64,000 nucleotides of DNA, from the NCBI RefSeq assembly GCF_004358025.1, contig NZ_SMTL01000008.1, forward strand, positions 118,643 to 182,642, written 5' to 3'. This document shows, piece by piece, positions 36,864 to 45,160 of the stretch. Made by a program: the position numbers and the translations under genes. Under the pieces are notes generated by a model. The model was not told the origin of the DNA. It worked only from the letters and a program-made list of their open reading frames with translations, and made no database searches. The stretch is from Rhizobium deserti. Its GTDB lineage: Bacteria > Pseudomonadota > Alphaproteobacteria > Rhizobiales > Rhizobiaceae. Numbering within the stretch: the stretch's first letter is position 1; the number at the start of each line of letters is the position of its first letter.

Positions 36864-37328
36864 TCAAAATGGCAACTGGCCGCGAAAGCCAGGCATCAAG
36901 GCAGCGATAACCGCCAAAGGCTCCAAGGCATTGCTCGGCAATCGCCGGAGCGGGAGCTCGCCGAGGGGAGGGAGTTTGAACCGTTCTTTTTCCGGCGGAA
37001 GACGCTCCGCATCGGCAAGCGAAACCACTTGGATGGCCAGATCCAGAACGGCAGACGACAAGCTTTCCACCTCCACGATGCCGCTGCCGCGCAATTCCAT
37101 CAACCCGGCGATCGACGGAGAAGAGCTTGCAATCAGTTGATTGCCGTGGCGCGAAACTAGCACCCGGTCGTCCGCCACGAGCGCTGCAAATGCGCCCTGT
37201 CTCCTGGCTGCAGCAAGGCAGGCAAAGGCGAGCATCGACTTTCCGCTACCGGATGGGCCGGTAAACAGCAGGCCTCGCGTACCCACTACGATCGCAGTGG
37301 CATGAATATTAACGGAAAAGGGAGTCAC
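36864..37328 (-). CDS. hprK: Truncated HPr kinase/phosphorylase (C-terminal domain only)
   Basis: HprK phosphorylates HPr on its regulatory serine. The 154-residue product is half the length of firmicute HprK (about 310). It lacks the N-terminal domain, as in other alphaproteobacteria, and consists of the kinase core: P-loop GPSGSGKS at residues 24-31 and the HprK signature region MELRGSGIVEVESL. The start overlaps the chvG stop by 4 bases, which ties PTS regulation to the ChvG/ChvI sensor system at the level of translation. Confidence 0.93.
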   Translation of the reverse strand: MTPFSVNIHATAIVVGTRGLLFTGPSGSGKSMLAFACLAAARRQGAFAALVADDRVLVSRHGNQLIASSSPSIAGLMELRGSGIVEVESLSSAVLDLAIQVVSLADAERLPPEKERFKLPPLGELPLRRLPSNALEPLAVIAALMPGFRGQLPF

Positions 37329-39088
37329 GAAACCCCACTGGACGGCAAGGAAAGTATGAACCGCGCTCCGCCGATTGTGCCCGTTTTGTTGTCCGTTAGG
37401 TTTTCCGCTTTGAGCGAGCCTCCATGGGCTTCAGCAATCTGGCGGCTGATCGATAGGCCCAAGCCTGAATTCTGACCGAAACTTTCGGCCTCCGGACGGT
37501 CAGTATAGAAGCGTTCGAAGATACGGTTGATATCTTCCGCCTGTATACCCGGCCCATTGTCATCGACGGTGACGACAACCCGGTCCTTGATCCGCGACAG
37601 CCGCAATGTAATCCGCCCACCCTTTTCAGGAACAAAGGATCGGGCGTTTTCGATAAGGTTGGTAATGATCTGCCCGAGGCGCAGGTCATGGCCGCTGACG
37701 ATATAGGCGGACTTGTTGCCGCCCGAGGCGTCCACCATCAGCTCGATCTCGACCGGCTTTCGACCGCTGCGGATCTGGCGCGAAATGTCGACCAGATTGC
37801 TCAGCAGGTTTTCCATATCGACAGGCGCGGAATCCGAGCGGGCAAGCTCGGCGTCAAGACGCGAGGCATCGGAAATGTCGGAGATCAGCCGGTCGAGGCG
37901 GCGCACGTCGTGGAAGATGATTTCCGTCAGCCTTTGTTTCGACGAGTCCGATTTCGCAAGCGGAAGAGTCTCGACGGCGCTTCGAAGCGACGTCAGCGGA
38001 TTTTTTAACTCGTGGCTGACGTCCGCAGCAAAGCTTTCGATCGCGGCAATCCTGTCATAAAGCGCATTGGTCATGTCCCGCAAAGCGATCGACAGATTGC
38101 CGATCTCATCCTGGCGATAGGAGAAATCAGGGATCTCTTCCCGCTGCTTTGCCCCCCGGCGCACACGAATGGCCGCCGCAGAGAGGCGCCTGAGAGGATT
38201 AGCGATTGTCGAAGACAGCAGGAGCGACAGGAGGATGTTGACCAGTGTCGCAACGCCGAACACGCGCATGATCGCTAGCCGTTCGGCGTGAACGATCTTG
38301 TCGATGTCGCCCGCCTGCGTCGACAGCAGCAGTACGCCCAAGACCGCGCGGGAACGTTGAACCGGCACCGCGACGGAAACGATCAGTTCCCCGCGCTCGG
38401 TTATACGAACCACCGCACCCCGCACCCCGGTCAGCGCGTTCATGACTTCCGGATAAATGGATCCGTCGCCGCCGGGCGCCTCCTTGTAGGTTGGCAGGTT
38501 GCCTGGCTGAAGCAGGCGGTTGAAAAGGCCGGCAAACCATTCGCTCCAGGTCTGGGCTTGATTTTCCACGGGCGGCAGATCGAAGCGCAGGACCTGGCCC
38601 CGGGAATAGAGATGCCGCGAATCGAGAAGAAGATTGGCATCCGCATCGAACAGACGTGCCCGTGTGCGGGTGGGCGAAATCAGTCGCCGAAGGACCGGAG
38701 CAACGCGTTCCGGATCAATAGGGAAATCCAGGTCTTCGTCATTGGGAACAGGCGTGATGCTCTGCCCGGCCTGAAGCTCGAGGAGCTTTTGCGGATCGAT
38801 CGTGATGGAATTGGTATCGACGGAGGCGGACGCAGAGATCGCCCCTGAAATGATCTCGCCCTGCGTCAGGAGGCTTTCGACGCGGGCATCGATCAATCCT
38901 TCGCGAAACTGGTTCAGGTAAAGGATACCTGCGACCAGCACGACCGTTGCGGCTATGTTGAAGAACAGGATGCGGCGCGTGAGGCTGGAAAACACCGCAT
39001 GTCCGAACACGCGGCGGATGAGCGTGAACGGCCGTGACCAGAAGCGCCGCTGTGCGCGGCGGCTTTCAGGTGCTGTCGTCTGCATCAT
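37325..39088 (-). CDS. chvG: Sensor histidine kinase ChvG (ExoS)
   Basis: ChvG/ExoS is the inner-membrane kinase that, with ChvI, responds to acid and envelope stress and controls exopolysaccharide, motility and host interaction genes in rhizobia. Transmembrane helices lie near residues 39-57 and 276-300 with a large periplasmic domain between them. HAMP and HisKA follow, with His in VSHELKNPLTSLRSA (residue 359 from this start), then HATPase motifs VDDNGPGIQAEDIN and NSGLGLSISRQIA. The ATG at 39088 has an AGGGA ribosome-binding site; an in-frame GTG at 39130 would add 14 residues but has none. Confidence 0.95.
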   Translation of the reverse strand: MMQTTAPESRRAQRRFWSRPFTLIRRVFGHAVFSSLTRRILFFNIAATVVLVAGILYLNQFREGLIDARVESLLTQGEIISGAISASASVDTNSITIDPQKLLELQAGQSITPVPNDEDLDFPIDPERVAPVLRRLISPTRTRARLFDADANLLLDSRHLYSRGQVLRFDLPPVENQAQTWSEWFAGLFNRLLQPGNLPTYKEAPGGDGSIYPEVMNALTGVRGAVVRITERGELIVSVAVPVQRSRAVLGVLLLSTQAGDIDKIVHAERLAIMRVFGVATLVNILLSLLLSSTIANPLRRLSAAAIRVRRGAKQREEIPDFSYRQDEIGNLSIALRDMTNALYDRIAAIESFAADVSHELKNPLTSLRSAVETLPLAKSDSSKQRLTEIIFHDVRRLDRLISDISDASRLDAELARSDSAPVDMENLLSNLVDISRQIRSGRKPVEIELMVDASGGNKSAYIVSGHDLRLGQIITNLIENARSFVPEKGGRITLRLSRIKDRVVVTVDDNGPGIQAEDINRIFERFYTDRPEAESFGQNSGLGLSISRQIAEAHGGSLKAENLTDNKTGTIGGARFILSLPSSGVS

Positions 39089-39130
39089 TTCCCTGTCGAG
39101 CAGTTGATCTGCCACGTGCAGTCCTTCCAC

Positions 39131-39153
39131 CGGACCGGTCTACTGCCGGTCCG
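39131..39153 (-). repeat. Intercistronic hairpin between chvI and chvG
   Basis: CGGACCGG and CCGGTCCG form a perfect 8-bp stem with a 7-nt loop. It lies between the chvI stop and the chvG start, without a T-run, so it is more likely an attenuating or stabilising mRNA structure than a full terminator. Confidence 0.6.
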
Positions 39154-39194
39154 GACGTGGCCCCAGCTTGACCCTCGGCAAGGTCATCCGAAGC

Positions 39195-39914
39195 TCAGGC
39201 GGCTTCGCGGAAGCGATAACCGACACCATAGAGCGTTTCGATCATGTCGAAGTCGGTGTCAACCATCTTGAACTTCTTGCGCAGCCTCTTGATGTGGCTG
39301 TCGATCGTGCGGTCATCGACATAGACCTGCTCGTCATAAGCCGCATCCATCAACGCATCCCGGCTCTTCACGACGCCCGGTCGCTGTGCCAGCGAATGCA
39401 GGATCAGGAATTCGGTCACGGTCAGCGTCACAGGCTCGCCCTTCCAGGTGCAGGTATGGCGCTCCTGGTCCATCAGCAACTGCCCGCGTTCCAGCGTGCG
39501 CGCGGCCGCAGGCTGATCTGCGGCCGTCTTTGCTCCGGGCTGGACCTCACGAGTGCCCGCGCGGCGCAAAATGGCTTTCACGCGCTCGACAAGCAGGCGC
39601 TGCGAGAACGGTTTGGTGATGAAATCGTCCGCCCCCATTTTAAGGCCGAACAGTTCGTCGATCTCCTCATCCTTGGACGTGAGGAAAATCACCGGCAGAT
39701 CCGATTTCTGGCGCAGGCGGCGCAGCAGCTCCATTCCGTCCATCCTCGGCATCTTGATATCGAAGATTGCCAGATGCGGCGGCCGAGCAACAAGACCATC
39801 GAGCGCGGACGCGCCGTCCGTATAGGTTTCAACCTTATATCCCTCCGCCTCCAGTGCAATTGACACCGAAGTCAGGATATTGCGGTCGTCATCCACGAGC
39901 GCGATTGTCTGCAT
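39195..39914 (-). CDS. chvI: Response regulator ChvI
   Basis: ChvI is the OmpR/PhoB-type partner of ChvG. The ATG at 39914 (MQTIALVDDDRNILTS) gives 239 residues and matches the known start of rhizobial ChvI; the frame extends 7 residues upstream. Asp52 in AIFDIKMPRMDG is the phosphorylation site, TSKDEE and ITKPFSQRLL complete the receiver domain, and the winged helix spans about 140-235 (VYVDDRTIDSHIKRLRKKF). The gene is divergent from pckA, and a good promoter is visible upstream. Confidence 0.97.
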   Translation of the reverse strand: MQTIALVDDDRNILTSVSIALEAEGYKVETYTDGASALDGLVARPPHLAIFDIKMPRMDGMELLRRLRQKSDLPVIFLTSKDEEIDELFGLKMGADDFITKPFSQRLLVERVKAILRRAGTREVQPGAKTAADQPAAARTLERGQLLMDQERHTCTWKGEPVTLTVTEFLILHSLAQRPGVVKSRDALMDAAYDEQVYVDDRTIDSHIKRLRKKFKMVDTDFDMIETLYGVGYRFREAA

Positions 39915-40246
39915 ACTCTCCGTCTCCATCACCATCTAAGCGCATCTCCTGGATAGTCCCCAGCCAGGTCCGGCAAAGCCGCCGCGCTTCTTGGGTATAA
40001 AGGTGGAACAAATTGTGGCAAAGTTAAAGGGGCGGCATTCGGATAACCTCCGCTAGCCGGCGTAGTTCTGTTAGATGGGGCCGGAACTGGCGGATGAAAA
40101 GCACTGCTAAACCGATTTAAAACGAAACGATTTTTTTTAAATCGATTAATTGATTGATATTGCTCATTAATTCATAATTTGCTCTTGCTCTTTAAAATAT
40201 GCATCTCTACCTTCTCCGTCAGCAACGTCTTTAAAGGAGAGCGCCT
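39915..40246. other. Divergent regulatory region between chvI and pckA
   Basis: These 332 bp hold no recognisable ORF. On the chvI side is a good sigma70-like promoter (listed separately). The pckA side is AT-rich from about 40108. It contains the inverted repeat CGATTTAAA (40113-40121) / TTTAAATCG (40136-40144), the palindrome AATCGATT (40140-40147), and a strong ribosome-binding site AAAGGAG just before the pckA ATG. LacI-type regulators favour palindromes with a central CG, and pckA is known in Sinorhizobium to be controlled by the LacI/GalR-family PckR, so 40136-40150 is a candidate operator (inference). Confidence 0.55.
39994..40021 (-). promoter_or_regulatory. Predicted sigma70-type promoter of chvI
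   Basis: On the minus strand TTGCCA (40021-40016) and TATACC (39999-39994) are separated by 16 bp. They match five and four positions of the -35 and -10 consensus. Transcription would start about 70 bp upstream of the chvI ATG. Confidence 0.55.
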
Positions 40247-41860
40247 ATGGAGGAGTTTGGGCTTCGCAACCCATCGAATGGGTTGGCGGCGATCGGTCTC
40301 GAGAACATATCGCGCGTCTACTACAACCTTTCGGAGGTTGAGCTTTACGAAGAGTCGATTCGACGCGGCGAAGCCGATCTGACGGCGGATGGCGCTCTTC
40401 GAGCCAGAACCGGTCAGCATACCGGCCGTTCGCCGAAGGATAAATTCGTCGTGCGCGATACGACCACAGATGGCCAGATCTGGTGGGACAACAACAAGCC
40501 CATGTCGCCTGAGCATTTCGAATTGCTCCGCCAGGACATGTTGGCTCATGCCGCCGGCAAGACGCTTTATGTTCAGGATCTGGTTGGCGGAGCCGACGTG
40601 GAAAACGCGCTTCCGACGCGGGTCATCACTGAGCTTGCCTGGCATGCATTGTTCATTCGCAACCTTCTGATCCGCCCGAAGCGCGAGACGCTAAATGGGT
40701 TTCAGCAGAAGCTGACCATCATCAACCTGCCGAGCTTCAAGGCGGATCCGGCACGTCATGGTTGCCGATCTGAAACCGTCATCGCTTGCGATCTTGCCAA
40801 TGGCATCGTGCTGATCGGTGGCACCTCTTATGCGGGCGAGAACAAGAAGTCTGTCTTCACCGTCCTTAATTACCTGCTGCCGGCCAAGGGCGTCATGCCG
40901 ATGCATTGCTCGGCCAATGTCGGCAAGCAGGGTGATACGGCCGTCTTCTTCGGCCTTTCCGGCACCGGGAAAACCACCCTTTCTGCAGATCCTACGCGCA
41001 CGCTGATCGGCGACGATGAACATGGTTGGGGCGAAACGGGTGTGTTCAATTTCGAGGGTGGCTGCTATGCGAAGGCCATCAAGCTGTCGGCCGAAGCAGA
41101 GCCGGAAATCTATGCGGCCACCCGCCGTTTCGGTACCGTGCTGGAAAACGTTGTTCTCGACGAAAACCGGGTACCGGACTTCGATGATAATTCGCTGACG
41201 GAGAATACCCGCAGCGCTTACCCGCTGCATTTCATCCCAAATGCTTCCGAGACCGGCCTTGCGCCGCATCCGAAAACGATCATCATGCTGACAGCCGATG
41301 CCTTCGGCGTCATGCCGCCGATCGCCAGGCTGACGCCGGAACAGGCCATGTATCACTTTCTGTCCGGCTATACCGCCAAGGTTGCGGGTACCGAGAAAGG
41401 CGTGACGGAGCCGGAGGCGACCTTCTCCACCTGCTTCGGCGCACCTTTCATGCCGCGCCATCCGGCGGAATACGGAAACTTGCTGAAGGAGCTGATCGCC
41501 CGCCATGGCGTCGATTGTTGGCTGGTGAACACCGGCTGGACCGGCGGCGCTTACGGAACCGGAAAGCGCATGCCGATCAAGGCGACCCGCGCGCTGCTGA
41601 CGGCAGCGCTCAATGGCAGCCTGAAGGCGGCGGATTTCCGCGTCGATGCAAATTTCGGATTTGCCGTGCCAATCGCAGTGGACGGTGTGGAAAGCTCGAT
41701 CCTCGACCCCCAGTCGACCTGGACCGACGGTGCGGCCTATGACGTTCAGGCCCAGAAACTGGCCTCGATGTTCATTGCCAACTTCCAGAAGTTCGAAGAT
41801 CACGTCGACAGCAAGGTCAAGGATGCCGCTCCGGGAACGTTTCTAGCGGCTGCCGAATAA
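40247..41860 (+). CDS. pckA: Phosphoenolpyruvate carboxykinase (ATP)
   Basis: PckA converts oxaloacetate to PEP, the entry to gluconeogenesis from C4 acids, which rhizobia use heavily. The 537 residues include ARTGQHTGRSPKDKF, the PCK signature LIGGTSYAGENKKS, the P-loop GLSGTGKTTLS and LIGDDEHGWGETGVFN. The ATG at 40247 has an excellent ribosome-binding site. The upstream region contains candidate operators. A parS-like site and a terminator follow the stop. The chvI-pckA divergence is conserved in Sinorhizobium and Agrobacterium. Confidence 0.98.
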   Translation: MEEFGLRNPSNGLAAIGLENISRVYYNLSEVELYEESIRRGEADLTADGALRARTGQHTGRSPKDKFVVRDTTTDGQIWWDNNKPMSPEHFELLRQDMLAHAAGKTLYVQDLVGGADVENALPTRVITELAWHALFIRNLLIRPKRETLNGFQQKLTIINLPSFKADPARHGCRSETVIACDLANGIVLIGGTSYAGENKKSVFTVLNYLLPAKGVMPMHCSANVGKQGDTAVFFGLSGTGKTTLSADPTRTLIGDDEHGWGETGVFNFEGGCYAKAIKLSAEAEPEIYAATRRFGTVLENVVLDENRVPDFDDNSLTENTRSAYPLHFIPNASETGLAPHPKTIIMLTADAFGVMPPIARLTPEQAMYHFLSGYTAKVAGTEKGVTEPEATFSTCFGAPFMPRHPAEYGNLLKELIARHGVDCWLVNTGWTGGAYGTGKRMPIKATRALLTAALNGSLKAADFRVDANFGFAVPIAVDGVESSILDPQSTWTDGAAYDVQAQKLASMFIANFQKFEDHVDSKVKDAAPGTFLAAAE

Positions 41861-41873
41861 GCTCCTTCGAAAA

Positions 41874-41889
41874 TGATTCACGTGGAACC
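41874..41889. promoter_or_regulatory. parS-like ParB site after pckA
   Basis: TGATTCACGTGGAACC matches 13 of 16 positions of the parS consensus and has GATTC at 41875-41879. It is 13 bp after the pckA stop and overlaps the left foot of the terminator by four bases. It is the most distant of the six sites, 38.6 kb from the predicted oriC. Confidence 0.6.
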
Positions 41890-41917
41890 GTCGGCTTTTG
41901 CCGGCGGTTTTCTTTTT
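41886..41917 (+). terminator. Intrinsic terminator of pckA
   Basis: AACCGTCGGC pairs with GCCGGCGGTT (one G-T wobble) around a TTTT loop and is followed by a T-rich run. Confidence 0.88.
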
Positions 41918-41964
41918 GGCGACTTTATGGGAAAGATGCCGCTCAATAACGATCCCAGGCACCC

Positions 41965-42399
41965 ATGGCCAGCAACCCGCTTTTCATCAACAGCCGCATC
42001 ACCATCGCTGCATGGGAGCTGACGGAACAGTTCGTGCTGGCCGGGGGGCCGGGCGGCCAGAACGTCAACAAGGTCTCGACTGCCGTCCAGCTCTTCTTCG
42101 ACATCGCCAATTCACCGTCATTGCCTGATCGCGTCAAGGCGAATGCTCTTAAGCTTGCCGGGAAGCGGGTGTCGAAAGACGGCGTGTTGATGATAGAAGC
42201 CAATCGCACGCGCAGCCAGGAACGTAATCGCGAAGAGGCTCGCGAGCGGTTAAAGGAACTGATCCTGGAGGCGGCAAAGCCGCCGCCGCCGCCGCGTAAG
42301 GCGACTAGGCCGACAAAGGGATCCGTGGAACGCAGACTGAAGGAAAAGTCTGGCCGCAGCGAGGTCAAGAAGATGCGCGGCCGTCCAAACGGCGACTGA
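41965..42399 (+). CDS. arfB: Peptidyl-tRNA hydrolase ArfB (ribosome rescue)
   Basis: ArfB (YaeJ) enters stalled ribosomes and hydrolyses peptidyl-tRNA when no stop codon is present. The 144-residue product has the GGQ motif at residues 30-32 (AGGPGGQNVNKVST) as in class I release factors, then a basic C-terminal tail (KPPPPPRKATRPTKGSVERR and beyond) that inserts into the mRNA channel. It stands 13 bp upstream of alkB in the same direction. Confidence 0.95.
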   Translation: MASNPLFINSRITIAAWELTEQFVLAGGPGGQNVNKVSTAVQLFFDIANSPSLPDRVKANALKLAGKRVSKDGVLMIEANRTRSQERNREEARERLKELILEAAKPPPPPRKATRPTKGSVERRLKEKSGRSEVKKMRGRPNGD

Positions 42400-42411
42400 A
42401 CGGGGAGCGAT

Positions 42412-43023
42412 ATGGCAAGGCTTGCGAACGGCATCAGGCATCTGCCCGATTATTTGAACCGGCCGGCACAGGAGCGCCTGGTCGAGCTTGTTCGCGGTGT
42501 GGTCGCAGAAGTGCCGCTATATCGGCCGGAAATGCCCGGAACCGGCAAACCGATGTCCGTCCGCATGACCAATTGCGGCCCGCTTGGCTGGGTGACGGAT
42601 AAGCAGCATGGGTATCGCTACCAGCCGCTTCACCCACTAACGGGCAAGCCGTGGCCGCCTATACCGTTGGAACTGCTGACAATGTGGAACGACCTCAGCG
42701 GCTACGACAAGTCGCCGGAAGCCTGCCTGATCAACTTCTATTCCGACGACGCCAAGATGGGCTTGCACCAGGACAAGGATGAGTCCGACCTTGCCGCACC
42801 GGTCCTTTCTATATCTCTCGGCAATGCCTGCCTCTTCCGGGTTGGAGGTGCAGCGCGCAAGGACCCAACAGGCTCCTTTCGCTTATCGAGCGGCGATGTG
42901 GTTCTACTTGGCGGGGAGGGAAGGCTTGCCTTCCATGGTGTCGACCGGATTTACCCCAGTACGTCGACCTTGCTGAAGAGCGGCGGGCGCATCAATCTGA
43001 CGCTACGGCGGGTAAACAGCTGA
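42412..43023 (+). CDS. alkB: AlkB-type alkylation repair dioxygenase
   Basis: AlkB removes methyl groups from 1-methyladenine and 3-methylcytosine in DNA with 2-oxoglutarate and Fe(II). The 203 residues contain the iron ligands HQD at 119-121 and His175 (LAFHGVDRI), the 2OG-binding arginine in GGRINLTLRRV, and NFYSDDAKMGLHQDKDE. The start follows arfB closely, so the two rescue and repair genes are probably one transcript. No ada-type regulator is nearby. The gene converges on coaA, and no clear terminator was seen in the 32-bp gap. Confidence 0.94.
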   Translation: MARLANGIRHLPDYLNRPAQERLVELVRGVVAEVPLYRPEMPGTGKPMSVRMTNCGPLGWVTDKQHGYRYQPLHPLTGKPWPPIPLELLTMWNDLSGYDKSPEACLINFYSDDAKMGLHQDKDESDLAAPVLSISLGNACLFRVGGAARKDPTGSFRLSSGDVVLLGGEGRLAFHGVDRIYPSTSTLLKSGGRINLTLRRVNS

Positions 43024-43055
43024 CAATGAAAATCCGAACGTCGGCTATCGATCGC

Positions 43056-44045
43056 CTACAGTTTTCGGAGCGATACCTTCTCGATGAAGTGATTTCGGCC
43101 CTTGCGCAGGATCAAGTCCGCGCGTGGCCTGGTCGGCAAAATGTTCTGTCGCAGGTTCCGCAGGTTGATGTTTTCCCACAGGCCCTCGGCCACCGCCTGC
43201 GCCGCAGTTGCGTCGATCGCCGCATACTTCTTGAAGAAGGACGTCGGATCGCGAAAGGCGGTTTCCCTCAGCCGCATGAAGCGCTGGACATACCAGTTGT
43301 GGATCTGATCCTCATCGGCGTCGATATAGATGGAGAAATCGAAGAAGTCGGACACGATCGGCACGATCTTTCCGTCGGCCGGCAATGCCCGAGATTGCAG
43401 GACGTTGATGCCTTCGAAAATCAAGATGTCGGGCCTGTCGACCAGTGTATGCTCGTTGGGCAGGACGTCATAGGTCAAGTGCGAATAGCGCGGCGCGCGT
43501 ACGTTGGGCTCGCCGGCCTTAATCGCAGACAGAAAGCGTAGGATGGCGCCGATATCGTAGCTTTCCGGAAACCCCTTGCGATCCATCAAGTTGTCCCGCT
43601 GCAGCACGGCATTCGGGTACAGGAAGCCGTCAGTGGTGATAAGGTCCACCTTGGGGCTGGACGGCCAGCGTGCCAGCAATTCCTTCAGAATGCGGGCAGT
43701 GGTGGATTTACCGACTGCAACCGACCCTGCAATGCCGATAATGAACGGCGTCTTGGTAACATCCGACAGGCTTAGGAAGCGGTTCCGCTGCTGGTAAAGC
43801 AGTTGAGAGGCTTCGACATGCGTCGACAGAAGGCGAGACAGCGACAGGTAAATGCGCCGCACCTCGTCGATGTCGATCGGGTCGTCCAGCGAGCGCAGCC
43901 GTGCAATCTCATCGGCCTTCAGCGTTAGAGGCGTATCAGCACGGAACTTCGCCCATTCGTCCGCGCTGAAATGGTGGTAAGGCGAGTAGATTTCAGCGGT
44001 AGAGCCGGCATCCAAAGGTTCGGCGGCCTGTGGTAAGATATTCAT
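43056..44045 (-). CDS. coaA: Pantothenate kinase, type I
   Basis: CoaA phosphorylates pantothenate, the first and regulated step of CoA synthesis. The 329 residues show P-loop GIAGSVAVGKSTTARIL, DLITTDGFLYPNAVL and ILIFEGINVLQ, typical of the CoaA (type I, feedback-inhibited) family. Its start overlaps the hisE stop by 4 bases, so it is the last gene of the hisB-DUF2628-hisH-hisA-hisF-hisE-coaA run. coaE, the last step of the pathway, is at 5.7 kb. Confidence 0.97.
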   Translation of the reverse strand: MNILPQAAEPLDAGSTAEIYSPYHHFSADEWAKFRADTPLTLKADEIARLRSLDDPIDIDEVRRIYLSLSRLLSTHVEASQLLYQQRNRFLSLSDVTKTPFIIGIAGSVAVGKSTTARILKELLARWPSSPKVDLITTDGFLYPNAVLQRDNLMDRKGFPESYDIGAILRFLSAIKAGEPNVRAPRYSHLTYDVLPNEHTLVDRPDILIFEGINVLQSRALPADGKIVPIVSDFFDFSIYIDADEDQIHNWYVQRFMRLRETAFRDPTSFFKKYAAIDATAAQAVAEGLWENINLRNLRQNILPTRPRADLILRKGRNHFIEKVSLRKL

Positions 44046-44365
44046 AGGGTCGTCCGGCTCGCCTTTTCCCGAAGGCCGGACTGTCCGGTCCTGCGCGCAA
44101 GTTCGTCAAGGACATCCTCTAACGGGATATCGGCAATATTCAATACGACCATAAGATGATAAAGAAGGTCGGCGCTCTCGGAAATCAGGTCGTTGCGATC
44201 CTGCGCAACGGCGGCAATCACCGTCTCAACCGCTTCCTCGCCCAGTTTCTTCGCAGCCTTCGTTTGTCCGGCAGCAACAAGCTTAGCCGTCCATGATTCA
44301 TCCGGCGAGGCTTTCGCCCTTTCGGCGACGATGCGCTCGAGGTCCTTCAGGGAGAATTCACTCAT
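44042..44365 (-). CDS. hisE: Phosphoribosyl-ATP pyrophosphatase
   Basis: HisE hydrolyses PR-ATP to PR-AMP in histidine synthesis. The 107-residue all-helical protein has LGEEAVETVIAAVAQ and SESADLLYHLMVVL, the MazG-like metal-binding helices. It is a separate gene here rather than fused to hisI. The 3' end overlaps coaA by 4 bases. Confidence 0.96.
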   Translation of the reverse strand: MSEFSLKDLERIVAERAKASPDESWTAKLVAAGQTKAAKKLGEEAVETVIAAVAQDRNDLISESADLLYHLMVVLNIADIPLEDVLDELARRTGQSGLREKASRTTL

Positions 44366-44383
44366 GACGTTGTTCCCGGTCGC

Positions 44384-45160
44384 TCAGTCGATGCGCATGG
44401 CAATGCCGCGCTCTGCCATATAGTGCTTGGCCTCGCCAACCGAATGGGTGCCGAAGTGGAAAATCGATGCCGCGAGCACCGCCGTGGCGTGCCCCTGCTT
44501 TATCCCGGCCACCAGGTCGTCAAGGGTGCCAACACCGCCGGACGCGATGACAGGCGCCCGGACGCTGTCGGCAATCGCCCGGGTAAGCTCCAGATCATAG
44601 CCGATCTTCGTTCCGTCGCGGTCCATGGACGTGACCAGCAATTCGCCGGCGCCGCGCTCGACCATTCTTTCTGCGAATTCCAGTGCGTCCAGGCCGGTCG
44701 CATTGCGGCCGCCATGGGTAAAGATTTCCCAACGGCCAGCCTCGCCGACAGGCGAAACCCTTTTGGCATCGATCGACACCACGATGCACTGGTTGCCGAA
44801 CTTGTCGGCCGCTTCGGCAACGAAGTCCGGATTATTGACCGCCGCCGAATTGATGGCAACCTTATCGGCACCGGCAAGCAGCAGCTTGCGGATGTCGGAG
44901 ACCGCCCGCACGCCGCCGCCGACCGTCAGCGGCATGAAGCAATGTTCGGCAGTCCGGGCAACCACGTCGAAAATCGTGTCCCGATTGTCCGAAGAAGCGG
45001 TGATGTCGAGAAAGCAAAGCTCGTCGGCACCGGCGGCGTCGTAGGCCTTTGCCGCCTCCACCGGATCTCCGGCATCGATGAGATCGAGGAAGTTGACACC
45101 CTTGACGACGCGGCCGTCTTTCACATCCAGGCAAGGGATGACGCGGGCTTTCAAGGTCAT
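44384..45160 (-). CDS. hisF: Imidazole glycerol phosphate synthase, cyclase subunit
   Basis: HisF is the TIM-barrel cyclase that with HisH makes imidazole glycerol phosphate and AICAR. The 258 residues include RVIPCLDVKDGRVVKG with catalytic Asp11, LTVGGGVRA, DKVAINSAAV, MDRDGTKIGYDL with the second catalytic Asp, and VIASGGVG. It overlaps hisA by 4 bases. Confidence 0.98.
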   Translation of the reverse strand: MTLKARVIPCLDVKDGRVVKGVNFLDLIDAGDPVEAAKAYDAAGADELCFLDITASSDNRDTIFDVVARTAEHCFMPLTVGGGVRAVSDIRKLLLAGADKVAINSAAVNNPDFVAEAADKFGNQCIVVSIDAKRVSPVGEAGRWEIFTHGGRNATGLDALEFAERMVERGAGELLVTSMDRDGTKIGYDLELTRAIADSVRAPVIASGGVGTLDDLVAGIKQGHATAVLAASIFHFGTHSVGEAKHYMAERGIAMRID

